Below, piece by piece: positions 51,362 to 59,347 of a stretch of 64,000 bases of DNA. The stretch covers positions 2,356,001 to 2,420,000 of the forward strand of contig JABTUN010000001.1 in assembly GCA_015075365.1 (NCBI GenBank). Reading direction: 5' to 3'. The notes beneath the pieces were generated by a model that ran no database searches, was not told the origin of the DNA, and saw only the letters and a program-made list of their open reading frames with translations. Both the position numbers and the translations under genes were made by a program. The stretch is from Verrucomicrobiaceae bacterium (GTDB taxonomy: Bacteria; Verrucomicrobiota; Verrucomicrobiia; Verrucomicrobiales; Verrucomicrobiaceae). Each line of letters opens with the position of its first letter. The first letter of the stretch is position 1.

Positions 51362-51420
51362 CCGCAAAAGCTGAGTCGCCTGACGCAAAGATGGGATAAA
51401 GCAGGTCATCCTCGGAGTTT
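51362..51420 (+). promoter_or_regulatory. 59-bp conserved upstream block (sulfatase copy)
   Basis: The block contains CTGAGTCGCCTGACGCAAAG, GGATAAAG and a final CGGAGTTT. It aligns gap-free with 57415-57473 and ends at the same distance (8 bp) before the start codon. CGGAG may serve as the ribosome-binding site. Confidence 0.7.
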
Positions 51421-51428
51421 CACAGCTC

Positions 51429-53237
51429 GTGAAACTGCTTTCGCTCCTGCTCATCCTGTTCAGCACCTCGTCGCTCGCTGCGGCGAACAAACCGAACATC
51501 CTCGTCATCTACTCCGATGATCACGGCTGGGCGGACCTCGGCGTGCAGGGTGTCGATCGTGACATTCGCACGCCGCAGCTTGATCAACTGGCCCGCGATG
51601 GGGTGCGCTGCACTCGCGGCTATGTGAGTGCGCCGCAGTGCGTGCCTTCGCGTGCGGGTGTGCTCACGGGGCGGTATCAGCAGCGTTTTGGCATGGAGGA
51701 TAACAACAAGGGCGCTCTACCGCTGAGTGAGATCACGATTGCGGAGCGGCTGAAGCCTGCGGGCTATCTCACGGGCCAAGTCGGCAAATGGCACCTCGAT
51801 TTGCGGGCGGAGGTGATGGGCGCTGGCAAAAAGGATCGCAGTGCGCTGGTGGAGCACATGCCGCATGGGCAGGGCTTTGATGAATACTTTCGCGGCGAGC
51901 TGACGAAGTTCTACGCCTCGCATGATCTGCAAAACAATGCCTTCCCGGATGCGCCGCACCTCGTGGAGGACAAACGCTTCCGCGTGGACGTGCAGACAGA
52001 GGCCGCGCTGGCCTTTTTGAAGCGCCGCGAGTCCACCGCCGACCAGCCGTGGTTCCTCTACCTCGCTTACTTCACGCCGCACGTGCCGCTGGAGTCGCCG
52101 GAGCCGTGGTTCTCGAAGACGCCAAAGCATCTGCCCATCCAGCGCCGTCAGGCGCTGGCCATGATGGCCGCCATGGATCACGGCATCGGGCAGATTCGCT
52201 CCCGATTGAAGGAGATGGGGCAGCAGGAGAACACGCTGATCTTTTTCATCGGCGATAACGGCGCTCCCACGCATGAAGGCCACTGGGACGGCAGCATCAA
52301 CAAGCCCATGCTCGGCGAAAAAGGCATGCTCACCGATGGCGGCACGCGTGTGCCCTTCCTCGTCTGCTGGCCCGGCACCCTGCCTGCGGGCACGGTGTAT
52401 GAGAAGCCGGTGATGAATCTCGATGTCGCCGCGACAGCCAACGCGCTCGCCGGGCTGCCCGCTGATGCGAAGCTGGATGGCGTGAACCTCATTCCCTTCC
52501 TCAAAGGCGAAAACACCGCACCGCCGCACGAGCATCTCTTCTGGCGCTGGCGCACGCAGGCTGCGGTGCTGGAGTTTCCGTGGAAACTCATCCGCTTTGG
52601 CGCTGACGAGCAGTTCCTCTTTGATACGACCACGCCCGAAGGAGAAAAGACCAACCTCATCGCCGCCCATCCCGACATCGCAGCCCGATTGAATGCCAGA
52701 TTGAAAGCCTGGAGCGATGAACTCCAGCCGCCGGGCCTTCCGACCGAGATGCATGCGCAAGACGCCCAATTTTACGCCGAGCACATCGACCCGCGTTTCG
52801 CCGCCGCAGCACCGAAAAAGCCCAAAGACGATCCCAATGCCATCCTGGGCTGGCTTTGCCGAAACGGAACCCTATCGCGTGAAAACGGCGCGCTCCTCGT
52901 GAAAGCCGATCCCGCCGCGAAATCGCCGCCCTTCCTCACTTTCAGCCCGCTCGACTTCCTCGGCCCCGCACGGCTCACCATTCGCACCCGCGGCCAGATC
53001 AGCGGTGCTGGCAGCGTGAGCTACCGCATCCGCCATGAAACAGATTTTGATCCCAAAAAGCGAGTCGCCTTCGAATGGGAACCCGAAACGACCACCGTCC
53101 GCATCGGAGCTACCAGCCGTCTCATCCATCTCCGCATCTACCTCCCGGCAAACACTCAACAGGCCGACATCGAGCGCATCACACTCCAGCGCGAAGGCCA
53201 GCCCCCGCACATTTGGGATTTCACCACGCAGCCTTGA
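51429..53237 (+). CDS. Secreted sulfatase (arylsulfatase A type) with C-terminal beta domain
   Basis: A 602-residue sulfatase starting at GTG (51429). A signal peptide (1-18) is followed by SDDHGWAD, the modification motif CVPSR with Cys71, GKWHLD and GDNGAPTHEG. Residues about 470-600 form an extra beta-rich domain (LTFSPLDFLGPARLTIRTRG; RIYLPANTQQADI) that may bind carbohydrate. The GTG is supported by a 59-bp upstream block also found before the PhoD-like gene at the same distance from its start. Confidence 0.9.
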   Translation: MKLLSLLLILFSTSSLAAANKPNILVIYSDDHGWADLGVQGVDRDIRTPQLDQLARDGVRCTRGYVSAPQCVPSRAGVLTGRYQQRFGMEDNNKGALPLSEITIAERLKPAGYLTGQVGKWHLDLRAEVMGAGKKDRSALVEHMPHGQGFDEYFRGELTKFYASHDLQNNAFPDAPHLVEDKRFRVDVQTEAALAFLKRRESTADQPWFLYLAYFTPHVPLESPEPWFSKTPKHLPIQRRQALAMMAAMDHGIGQIRSRLKEMGQQENTLIFFIGDNGAPTHEGHWDGSINKPMLGEKGMLTDGGTRVPFLVCWPGTLPAGTVYEKPVMNLDVAATANALAGLPADAKLDGVNLIPFLKGENTAPPHEHLFWRWRTQAAVLEFPWKLIRFGADEQFLFDTTTPEGEKTNLIAAHPDIAARLNARLKAWSDELQPPGLPTEMHAQDAQFYAEHIDPRFAAAAPKKPKDDPNAILGWLCRNGTLSRENGALLVKADPAAKSPPFLTFSPLDFLGPARLTIRTRGQISGAGSVSYRIRHETDFDPKKRVAFEWEPETTTVRIGATSRLIHLRIYLPANTQQADIERITLQREGQPPHIWDFTTQP

Positions 53238-53299
53238 GTCGTTCGCGCATGATGACTCACCGAAGCGCGCCGTAAACGAGCTTGGCAGAGTCTCATCGT

Positions 53300-54601
53300 T
53301 CAAACCGTTTCCAGCCCCTTCATCTTGCCCACGCCGCTGCCGAAGCGATCTGTTTCAATACCGAGGCGCTGGAGCATGCTGACGTAGAGATTGCAGAGTG
53401 GAGTGTTGGTCTTGGTATCGAAGGCGAGGTGTTGGCCGTGTTTGAAGCCGCCGCCGGCGAGAAGGGCGGGCAGGTTGGTGGTGGCGTGGGTGGCGGCGTT
53501 GCCGAGATTGCTGCCGTAGAGGAGCATGGTGCGGTCGAGGAGGTTTTCGTTTTGCTCCTGCACGCCTTTCAGGCCGGCGAGCAGCGTTTTGAGTTCTTTG
53601 AGCTGTGCGTCCTCGATGGTTCGGAGCTGGGTGCGGGAGTCGCCTGCGCCGCCCTGATGGGTGAGCGCATGGTGCGGAAGCGTTACGCCGGGAAGATCGA
53701 CCTTGGGATTGAAGCCCTGGCTGATGAGGACGGTGATGAGGCGTGTGCTGTCGGTTTCCAAGGCGAGGCGGATCACTTCAAACATGGCTCGCGTGCGTGG
53801 GATCAAGGCATCGGGCTCCAGATGATCTGCGGGGGCCTTGGTGGACACTTTGGGCTTTGGTTTCGTCTCCCAGGCTTCGGACTGAGCGAGACGCTTCTCG
53901 AAGTCGCGCACGGCGGTGAGGTATTGATCGAGCCGTTCTTTGTCCCGTGGTCCGAGGTCGCGTTGCAGGGAGCGGGTGCGGTCGGCGACGGCGTCCATGA
54001 GGCTGCGGCCTTCTTTGAGGCGCTGAATCTGTGCTTCGACCTCGGTTTTGCTGCCTTGGAAGAAAAGACGCTCGAAGAGCTTCGAGGCGCGATTCTCGCC
54101 GGGAATCTGCACTCCGTCCGACGTCCACGAAAGAGAGGTGCTCGCTGGTCCGACAACGAGAGTGAGGCTGGGAAAGCGGGTGAGGTGGCCGATGTGTTGC
54201 GCAGCGAGTTGATCGAGTGAGATGGTATTGCGGAAACCGCCGCGAGTGGGATGAGGAGCGGCCGTGAGGAAGCACTTGTCAGCCGCGTGGGCACCATCGA
54301 CCTCGGGATGCGAGACGCCGGAGAAGACGGTGAAGTCGCTGCGATGCTCCCGCAGCAGATCGAGGTAGGGCGAGAGGGTGTAGTCCTTGCCGCTGTCCTG
54401 GGGAAAGAACATGTCCGGCATCATCCCGAGGTCGGTGCAGATGGCGACCATGCGGCGGGGTGTCGCCTCGCTGCTTTTGGCAAATGCGGGCGTCATGGCC
54501 TCCAGCATCGGCAGGGAGAGGCTGACACCGGCGGCACGGAGGAAGTGACGCCGGGAGAGCCGTGCTTGAGTGGAAATGTGGATGGACTTCATGGCGGTCA
54601 T
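53300..54601 (-). CDS. DUF1552 family protein, Tat-exported
   Basis: A 433-residue DUF1552 (PF07586) protein with a Tat signal (SRRHFLRAAGVSLSLPMLEA). Landmarks are PRRMVAICTDLGMMP, FTVFSGVSHPEVDGAH, SLDQLAAQHIG and LLYGSNLGNAATHATTNLP. Such proteins nearly always follow a DUF1592-type partner, as here, with a 4-bp overlap. The role is unknown; a secreted redox or polysaccharide complex has been suggested from domain content only. Confidence 0.92.
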   Translation of the reverse strand: MTAMKSIHISTQARLSRRHFLRAAGVSLSLPMLEAMTPAFAKSSEATPRRMVAICTDLGMMPDMFFPQDSGKDYTLSPYLDLLREHRSDFTVFSGVSHPEVDGAHAADKCFLTAAPHPTRGGFRNTISLDQLAAQHIGHLTRFPSLTLVVGPASTSLSWTSDGVQIPGENRASKLFERLFFQGSKTEVEAQIQRLKEGRSLMDAVADRTRSLQRDLGPRDKERLDQYLTAVRDFEKRLAQSEAWETKPKPKVSTKAPADHLEPDALIPRTRAMFEVIRLALETDSTRLITVLISQGFNPKVDLPGVTLPHHALTHQGGAGDSRTQLRTIEDAQLKELKTLLAGLKGVQEQNENLLDRTMLLYGSNLGNAATHATTNLPALLAGGGFKHGQHLAFDTKTNTPLCNLYVSMLQRLGIETDRFGSGVGKMKGLETV

Positions 54602-57249
54602 TTGTTTCGGAATAGCGGGCTTTGCACGATCTCGTGAATCATCGAGCGCACTCCGTAGCCTTTTGTTTTCAGTCGCGACATCATGTCGTCGAGCTTCGCA
54701 CTGTCGGCGAAACTGACATCGGCACCGGTGGCGTAGATGACGAGCTGACGAAGGAGATTGCGGGCGATGGCTTCTTCATCCTTCAGCAGCCGGGCGCGGA
54801 AGTCGTCGATGTTGGCAAACTTGGCTCCGTCCTTTGTCTCGGAGGCAGCCTCGACGGGCAGTGCGATTTTGTAAGCGAGTGCTTCACCGTCTTTGCTGCC
54901 GGTGGCGGGTTCACCCTTGTCGATGGCGCGGTAGCGCTCACGCCAGCCGCCCATGACATCGAAGTTCTCGAAGGCAAAGCCCGGTGGATCAATGAGCCGA
55001 TGACAAGCGGCGCAGCTTTCCATCTCGCGATGTTTGGCGAGTTGTTCGCGCACGGTCGTCACGCCGCTGAGGTCCGGCTCGATGGCGGGAACACTCGGCG
55101 GCGGAGGCGGCGGTGGGGTGCCGAGGATGTGCGTCAGCAGCCAGGTGCCGCGTGTCACGGGTGAGGTCGTAGTGCCATTGGCCGTGACTTTGAGCACGCT
55201 GGCCTGCGTGATGAATCCACCGCGATGAGACGTGCGCGGCAGCTTCACTGGAGCCAGCTCATAGCCAGCAGCACCCGTCACACCGTAGAGTTTCGCCAGC
55301 GGCAGATTCAGCATGGAAAAGTCAGACGCCACGACATGCCTCGCACCTAGATCGCGCCGCAGCATCTCGGCGAAGTAAGCGCGTGTTTCCTTCACCATCG
55401 ACTCCAGCAGCAGTTGGCTGAACTCCGGGTAAAGCTTCTCATCCGGCTCAGTGAGGGTGATGTCCTTCAGTCGCAGCCAGTAGTCGAGAAAGTGCTCGTG
55501 AAAGCGCTTGGAGCGCGGGTCATTCAACAGGCGCTCGGTTTGCTGACGCAGCGTCTCGGCATCGTGCAGCTTGTTTTGATCCGCCAGAGCACTCAGTTCG
55601 TCATCGGGGCCGCTGTTGATCAGAAAACGAGAGAGCCGACCTGCCAGGGCCCGATCATTCAGCACGCCGACGCTTTCGCGAAGAGTTAAAAAGTCCGGCG
55701 AGCACAGCAGCGCACGATACCCGTCGAGCATCGCCTCGACGAAATCACCACCGCGCTGCAACTGTGAACGCACCGCCGCCATGGCGGGTTCCAAATCAGC
55801 ACCTTCCTGGCAGGCACGATCTGCAAATCGCTTTAACAACTGCCGTGAATAAGCCTCCGGCTCCGGCACGAGGAGCGTGTAGTCCCGCGGGGTGCCCGGC
55901 ACGGGGCCATCCTTTGGAAATGCGCCAGGGTTCAAGATGTTTTCTGGATCGCGCGGCAGCGGCTTCACCAGTCGCTTTGTCCAGGATAAATCCTTCGAGC
56001 GACTGGGTGGCTGCGTGCGCGAGCGCTCGGATCGAGCCTTGGTGATCTCCTCCGTGTCGGGCAGACGGCTCATCTTGGCATCACCAAAGAGCACCTCATG
56101 GCTGGCTGGCGGCCACTGCTCATGGATGGGGCCTTCCATCTCGATCCACTCGAGTCCTATGCCATTGCCTTCGAAGCGAGACTCACCGCTCTTCCGGCTC
56201 ATCGCGAGACGGTTGAAGTTGTGATGCCACGCCGAGGCCACGCTGAAGCTGATGCGATCACCCGCCTTCAACCACACCTTCATCTCGCGTGTCGTCGGCG
56301 CATTGGCCGGGATTTCCAAGGTGCCGAGCAGCCCCTCATCTGTGTAAAGCGAGACCGCCTCCGGCTGCGTGCCCGGCTCCACACGGCCAAAGTTCCACCG
56401 GATGCCAAAGGCCCGCACACGAAGGAAATGCCAGCCCGAGTATCGCGCCATGAGACCATTGATCCGTTCCGAGCGATTCATGAAGGTTCCCACAGCATCG
56501 AAGTGCGGCGGCGGATCATGGGTCCAGCCTTGCTGCCGTTCCTTGAAGTTTCCCGACTGCACCTTCCAGGTCGGATCCAGCTTGCCTTGAACCAACGGCA
56601 AGGCTTTTCGCTGCTGCATTTGCACCATCAGCAGATTCATCTCGCGCGAGAGCACGCGCACCTTCTCCCGAGGCGGCGCATCGAAGGTCGGAGCCATCGC
56701 CTCCCGCAGCGCCACATCCGCCGCCTCCATGAAGCGCCCGATTTGCACATGGGAAAAATCCAGCGCCAGCGATGCCTTCGCAAATCCAAAGGCCTCGCCA
56801 TCCGCAGGCAAAACATCCTTCACCGCGAGAGCCGGGAGCTTCAGCAGGTCGCGCAGCGTATTCTCATACTCCACCCGGTTCAGCCGCCGCAGCTCCGTGC
56901 GCCCTTCAGCGGCCTGCCGCTGCGCGTCCGCCTCCACCAACTGAGATCGCAGCCCACCCAGGAAAGCCTCCAGCTCACCCGCCTCGGGACGCGGCTTCTT
57001 CGGCGGCGGCATCTCGCCTGCTTTCACCCGGTCATGCACGCGAGCCCATTCGAGAAAGTTCTGCGGCTGCGTCAGATCAAACTGCAGTGCGGTGAGATCG
57101 AGGTCTCCTTTTTGAACATCAGCGTCATGACATTCGACGCAGTGCTCTTCGAGAAAGGAACTAAAAGGAGCTGAAGCGCTGTAGAGCGGCTGAAACCCAA
57201 TCATAAGGGAGCCCAAAAGAATCAGGTGCGACCAGCGCTGGCAAAACAT
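54598..57249 (-). CDS. DUF1592/DUF1588/DUF1585 protein with PSCyt haem motifs
   Basis: An 883-residue secreted protein. From the ATG at 57249, a signal peptide (HLILLGSLMIGFQPLYSA) precedes a cytochrome-type CVECH motif, then DUF1587 (RRLNRVEYENTLRDLL), DUF1595/DUF1592 (RLSRFLINSGPDDELSALA), DUF1588 (RGGFITQASVLKVTANGTTT) with a second CAACH motif (CAACHRLIDPPGFAFENFD) and a C-terminal DUF1585. This is the classical partner of DUF1552 proteins. The frame is open to 57294 and 57258 is another possible ATG. Confidence 0.92.
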   Translation of the reverse strand: MFCQRWSHLILLGSLMIGFQPLYSASAPFSSFLEEHCVECHDADVQKGDLDLTALQFDLTQPQNFLEWARVHDRVKAGEMPPPKKPRPEAGELEAFLGGLRSQLVEADAQRQAAEGRTELRRLNRVEYENTLRDLLKLPALAVKDVLPADGEAFGFAKASLALDFSHVQIGRFMEAADVALREAMAPTFDAPPREKVRVLSREMNLLMVQMQQRKALPLVQGKLDPTWKVQSGNFKERQQGWTHDPPPHFDAVGTFMNRSERINGLMARYSGWHFLRVRAFGIRWNFGRVEPGTQPEAVSLYTDEGLLGTLEIPANAPTTREMKVWLKAGDRISFSVASAWHHNFNRLAMSRKSGESRFEGNGIGLEWIEMEGPIHEQWPPASHEVLFGDAKMSRLPDTEEITKARSERSRTQPPSRSKDLSWTKRLVKPLPRDPENILNPGAFPKDGPVPGTPRDYTLLVPEPEAYSRQLLKRFADRACQEGADLEPAMAAVRSQLQRGGDFVEAMLDGYRALLCSPDFLTLRESVGVLNDRALAGRLSRFLINSGPDDELSALADQNKLHDAETLRQQTERLLNDPRSKRFHEHFLDYWLRLKDITLTEPDEKLYPEFSQLLLESMVKETRAYFAEMLRRDLGARHVVASDFSMLNLPLAKLYGVTGAAGYELAPVKLPRTSHRGGFITQASVLKVTANGTTTSPVTRGTWLLTHILGTPPPPPPPSVPAIEPDLSGVTTVREQLAKHREMESCAACHRLIDPPGFAFENFDVMGGWRERYRAIDKGEPATGSKDGEALAYKIALPVEAASETKDGAKFANIDDFRARLLKDEEAIARNLLRQLVIYATGADVSFADSAKLDDMMSRLKTKGYGVRSMIHEIVQSPLFRNK

Positions 57250-57382
57250 ATGCTGCATGCAGGGACGGAACGAACACCAGCGGCCCAATCTCACCCGAGA
57301 CTTTACGCGGGTGATTCGCCTTGGCCGGTCCGCGTATCCGCGAACCCGTTGCTATAAACAGCTCAGCCAGTCCGGCAGAAAG

Positions 57383-57402
57383 GTGATCAATGTGTTGATC
57401 AC
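57383..57402. promoter_or_regulatory. 20-bp palindrome between divergent genes
   Basis: GTGATCAA (57383-57390) and TTGATCAC (57395-57402) form perfect arms around TGTG. It lies between the divergent starts of the DUF1592 gene (57249) and the PhoD-like gene (57482), a good place for an operator. Confidence 0.6.
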
Positions 57403-57414
57403 GGGAAGAGATGT

Positions 57415-57473
57415 CCGCAAAACCTGAGTCGCCTGACGCAAAGACTGGATAAAGGATTCGGTGCCCGGAGTTT
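57415..57473 (+). promoter_or_regulatory. 59-bp conserved upstream block (PhoD copy)
   Basis: It is the partner of the block at 51362-51420. The first 40 bases differ at only three positions, and the last eight (CGGAGTTT) are identical, ending 8 bp before the ATG at 57482. Confidence 0.7.
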
Positions 57474-57481
57474 GAAAGCGC

Positions 57482-59248
57482 ATGAAATCCCTGTTTCTCC
57501 CATTTGCCGCTCTATGCCCTCTGCTGCCACTCTTCTCCGCCACGCTCACGCACGGGCCTCTCGTGGGCAGGCCGCAGCATGACTCGATGCGCATCTGGGT
57601 GCGGACGAGCGAGCCTTGTGCGTTTCGCGTTCGCTTTGATCGGAAGCCGGAACTCGGGGAGGCATCGAAGGTGGTCGAGGGACGCACTTCGGGCGATCAC
57701 GACAACACGGGCACGGTGGATCTCACGGGTTTGGTGGGTGCGAAGACTTACTTTTATGCGGTGGAGGTGGATGGCAAAACGACGGGCGGATTCAGCTTCC
57801 GCACCTGGCCTTCGGACAAGACCTTTGCGCATCCGGTGACGAATCCGCAGGGACTCGCGAACACCACCATCGGCATCGGCGTGTGCAATCACATCAAGGG
57901 TGCAGCGCACACGCCGGTTTACCGGCATCTGCTGGAGAAGCACACGAAGAAGCTCGACCTCTTCATCATGGATGGAGACTACATTTACGAGATGAAGCGG
58001 ATGCTCATCAAACCCTCGGAAATCACCACCGACAGCGCCCGCGAGGACTATCGCAGCTATCTCGAAGGGGTGCCGGACATGAGCCGCTTCATGGCGAACA
58101 CGCCGATGATGTGGCAGTTCGACGATCACGAGATCGGCCCGGAGCAGGCCACGGCGGAGATCGGTCTGGCCAAGGATTTTCCGCTGCTGAAAACGAAAGC
58201 GAGTCCGGTGCTGCGGGATGTGACTTTGAAGGCCTGGCGTGAATACTGTGGCTGGGCGAACCCTGAGATGCCAGCGTATCGCGACATCCTTTTTGGCAAA
58301 GCCACGCTGAAGGCCGGGAGCAGCGTTTTGACCGACGAGAACGCCGATTTCAGCCTCGTGAAGCCCTCGACGACCTCCACGCTGCATGTTCACATGGGCG
58401 CCGCCAACTCCACCATCTACGCCGTGGACAAGGTGATCGACAAAACGCACCTCCAGATCAAACCGAAGGCCGAGTTCGACGAAACGGGTGCCAGCTACAG
58501 CGTGGGCACGCATCACTACTACGACCTCAAGAAAGGCAACGCGCATCTCTTCGTGCTCGATACCCGCGGAGAGCGCAGTCTTTACCGCAACAACCGCATG
58601 AGCGATCCGAAGCAGAAACTCCTCGGCGATGCGCAGATGCAGTGGCTGCTCGAAGGCGTGAGCAAGACGGAGGCGCAGTTTGTGATCCTCGTCTCACCCG
58701 TGCCGTGGACCATCTGGCACAACAACTCGCACATGAAGGGTGTGGCGCTGAAACCCACCGACACGAAGAAGGAAGACGGCCTCATCGGCACGCTCGCCGA
58801 GCGTGAGAAGCTCCTCAATGCCTTCGATGCGCTGAAAAAGCCCGTCATCATCCTCACTGGCGATCTGCACAGCGGCTACGGCGTGCAGATCACGGACAAT
58901 GTGTGGGAGTTCCTCGTCAGCCCCATCGCCAGCGAGCTGCATCCGCTGGAGAGCGGCGGCAATCCGCCGCTGCAAGGCCGCTACGATAGCAATGGCCGCG
59001 AAGTGAACATCAAATGGGCCAGCACCTTCCCCATGGCCTTCGGCAAGCAGTTCGAGGCCCAAGGCCGTCGTCACGGCTTTGTCTATGGCCTCATCCACAT
59101 CAACAACATCTTCCCCACCGGGCTCGACGACAAAGGCAACACGATTTGGAAAGCCTACGACACCCCCACCCTCCGCATGGAGATCCGCGACACCGAAACC
59201 GACGATGTGGTCTATGCCGAGACCATCTCGCCTGCGGATGTGAGGTGA
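57482..59248 (+). CDS. PhoD-like secreted phosphatase
   Basis: A 588-residue secreted protein. A signal peptide (1-19) is followed by an N-terminal Fn3-like domain (HGPLVGRPQHDSMRIWVRTS) and the metallophosphatase domain: LFIMDGDYIYE, FDDHEIGPE, LDTRGER, and ILTGDLHSGY. This matches PhoD/phosphodiesterase-like enzymes acting on phosphate esters outside the cell. About 80 residues (280-350, KATLKAGSSVLTDE onwards) look like an insertion not common in the family. It is the first of two same-strand genes. Confidence 0.9.
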   Translation: MKSLFLPFAALCPLLPLFSATLTHGPLVGRPQHDSMRIWVRTSEPCAFRVRFDRKPELGEASKVVEGRTSGDHDNTGTVDLTGLVGAKTYFYAVEVDGKTTGGFSFRTWPSDKTFAHPVTNPQGLANTTIGIGVCNHIKGAAHTPVYRHLLEKHTKKLDLFIMDGDYIYEMKRMLIKPSEITTDSAREDYRSYLEGVPDMSRFMANTPMMWQFDDHEIGPEQATAEIGLAKDFPLLKTKASPVLRDVTLKAWREYCGWANPEMPAYRDILFGKATLKAGSSVLTDENADFSLVKPSTTSTLHVHMGAANSTIYAVDKVIDKTHLQIKPKAEFDETGASYSVGTHHYYDLKKGNAHLFVLDTRGERSLYRNNRMSDPKQKLLGDAQMQWLLEGVSKTEAQFVILVSPVPWTIWHNNSHMKGVALKPTDTKKEDGLIGTLAEREKLLNAFDALKKPVIILTGDLHSGYGVQITDNVWEFLVSPIASELHPLESGGNPPLQGRYDSNGREVNIKWASTFPMAFGKQFEAQGRRHGFVYGLIHINNIFPTGLDDKGNTIWKAYDTPTLRMEIRDTETDDVVYAETISPADVR

Positions 59249-59256
59249 GAATTTTC

Positions 59257-59297
59257 GACCAAAACTTGGCCGTTTGGCGGCCAGGGGGCAAATGGAG
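59257..59297. promoter_or_regulatory. Repeated regulatory element, copy c
   Basis: GACCAAAACTTGGCCGTTTG, then GGCGGCCAGGGGGCAAATGG. It lies between the PhoD-like gene and the zincin gene, about 50 bp before the start of the latter. Confidence 0.65.
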
Positions 59298-59347
59298 AAT
59301 GGATTGCCGGGAAGGGGCGAAATTCAGAGAATGAAGGCACCCCAACC

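Larger units (their letters stand above)
51128..51428. other. Intergenic region with two regulatory elements
   Basis: No gene is credible here. The region holds the promoter of the antitoxin-VapC pair on one side and of the sulfatase on the other, one copy of the repeated element (51201-51239) and the 59-bp conserved block (51362-51420). Confidence 0.6.
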
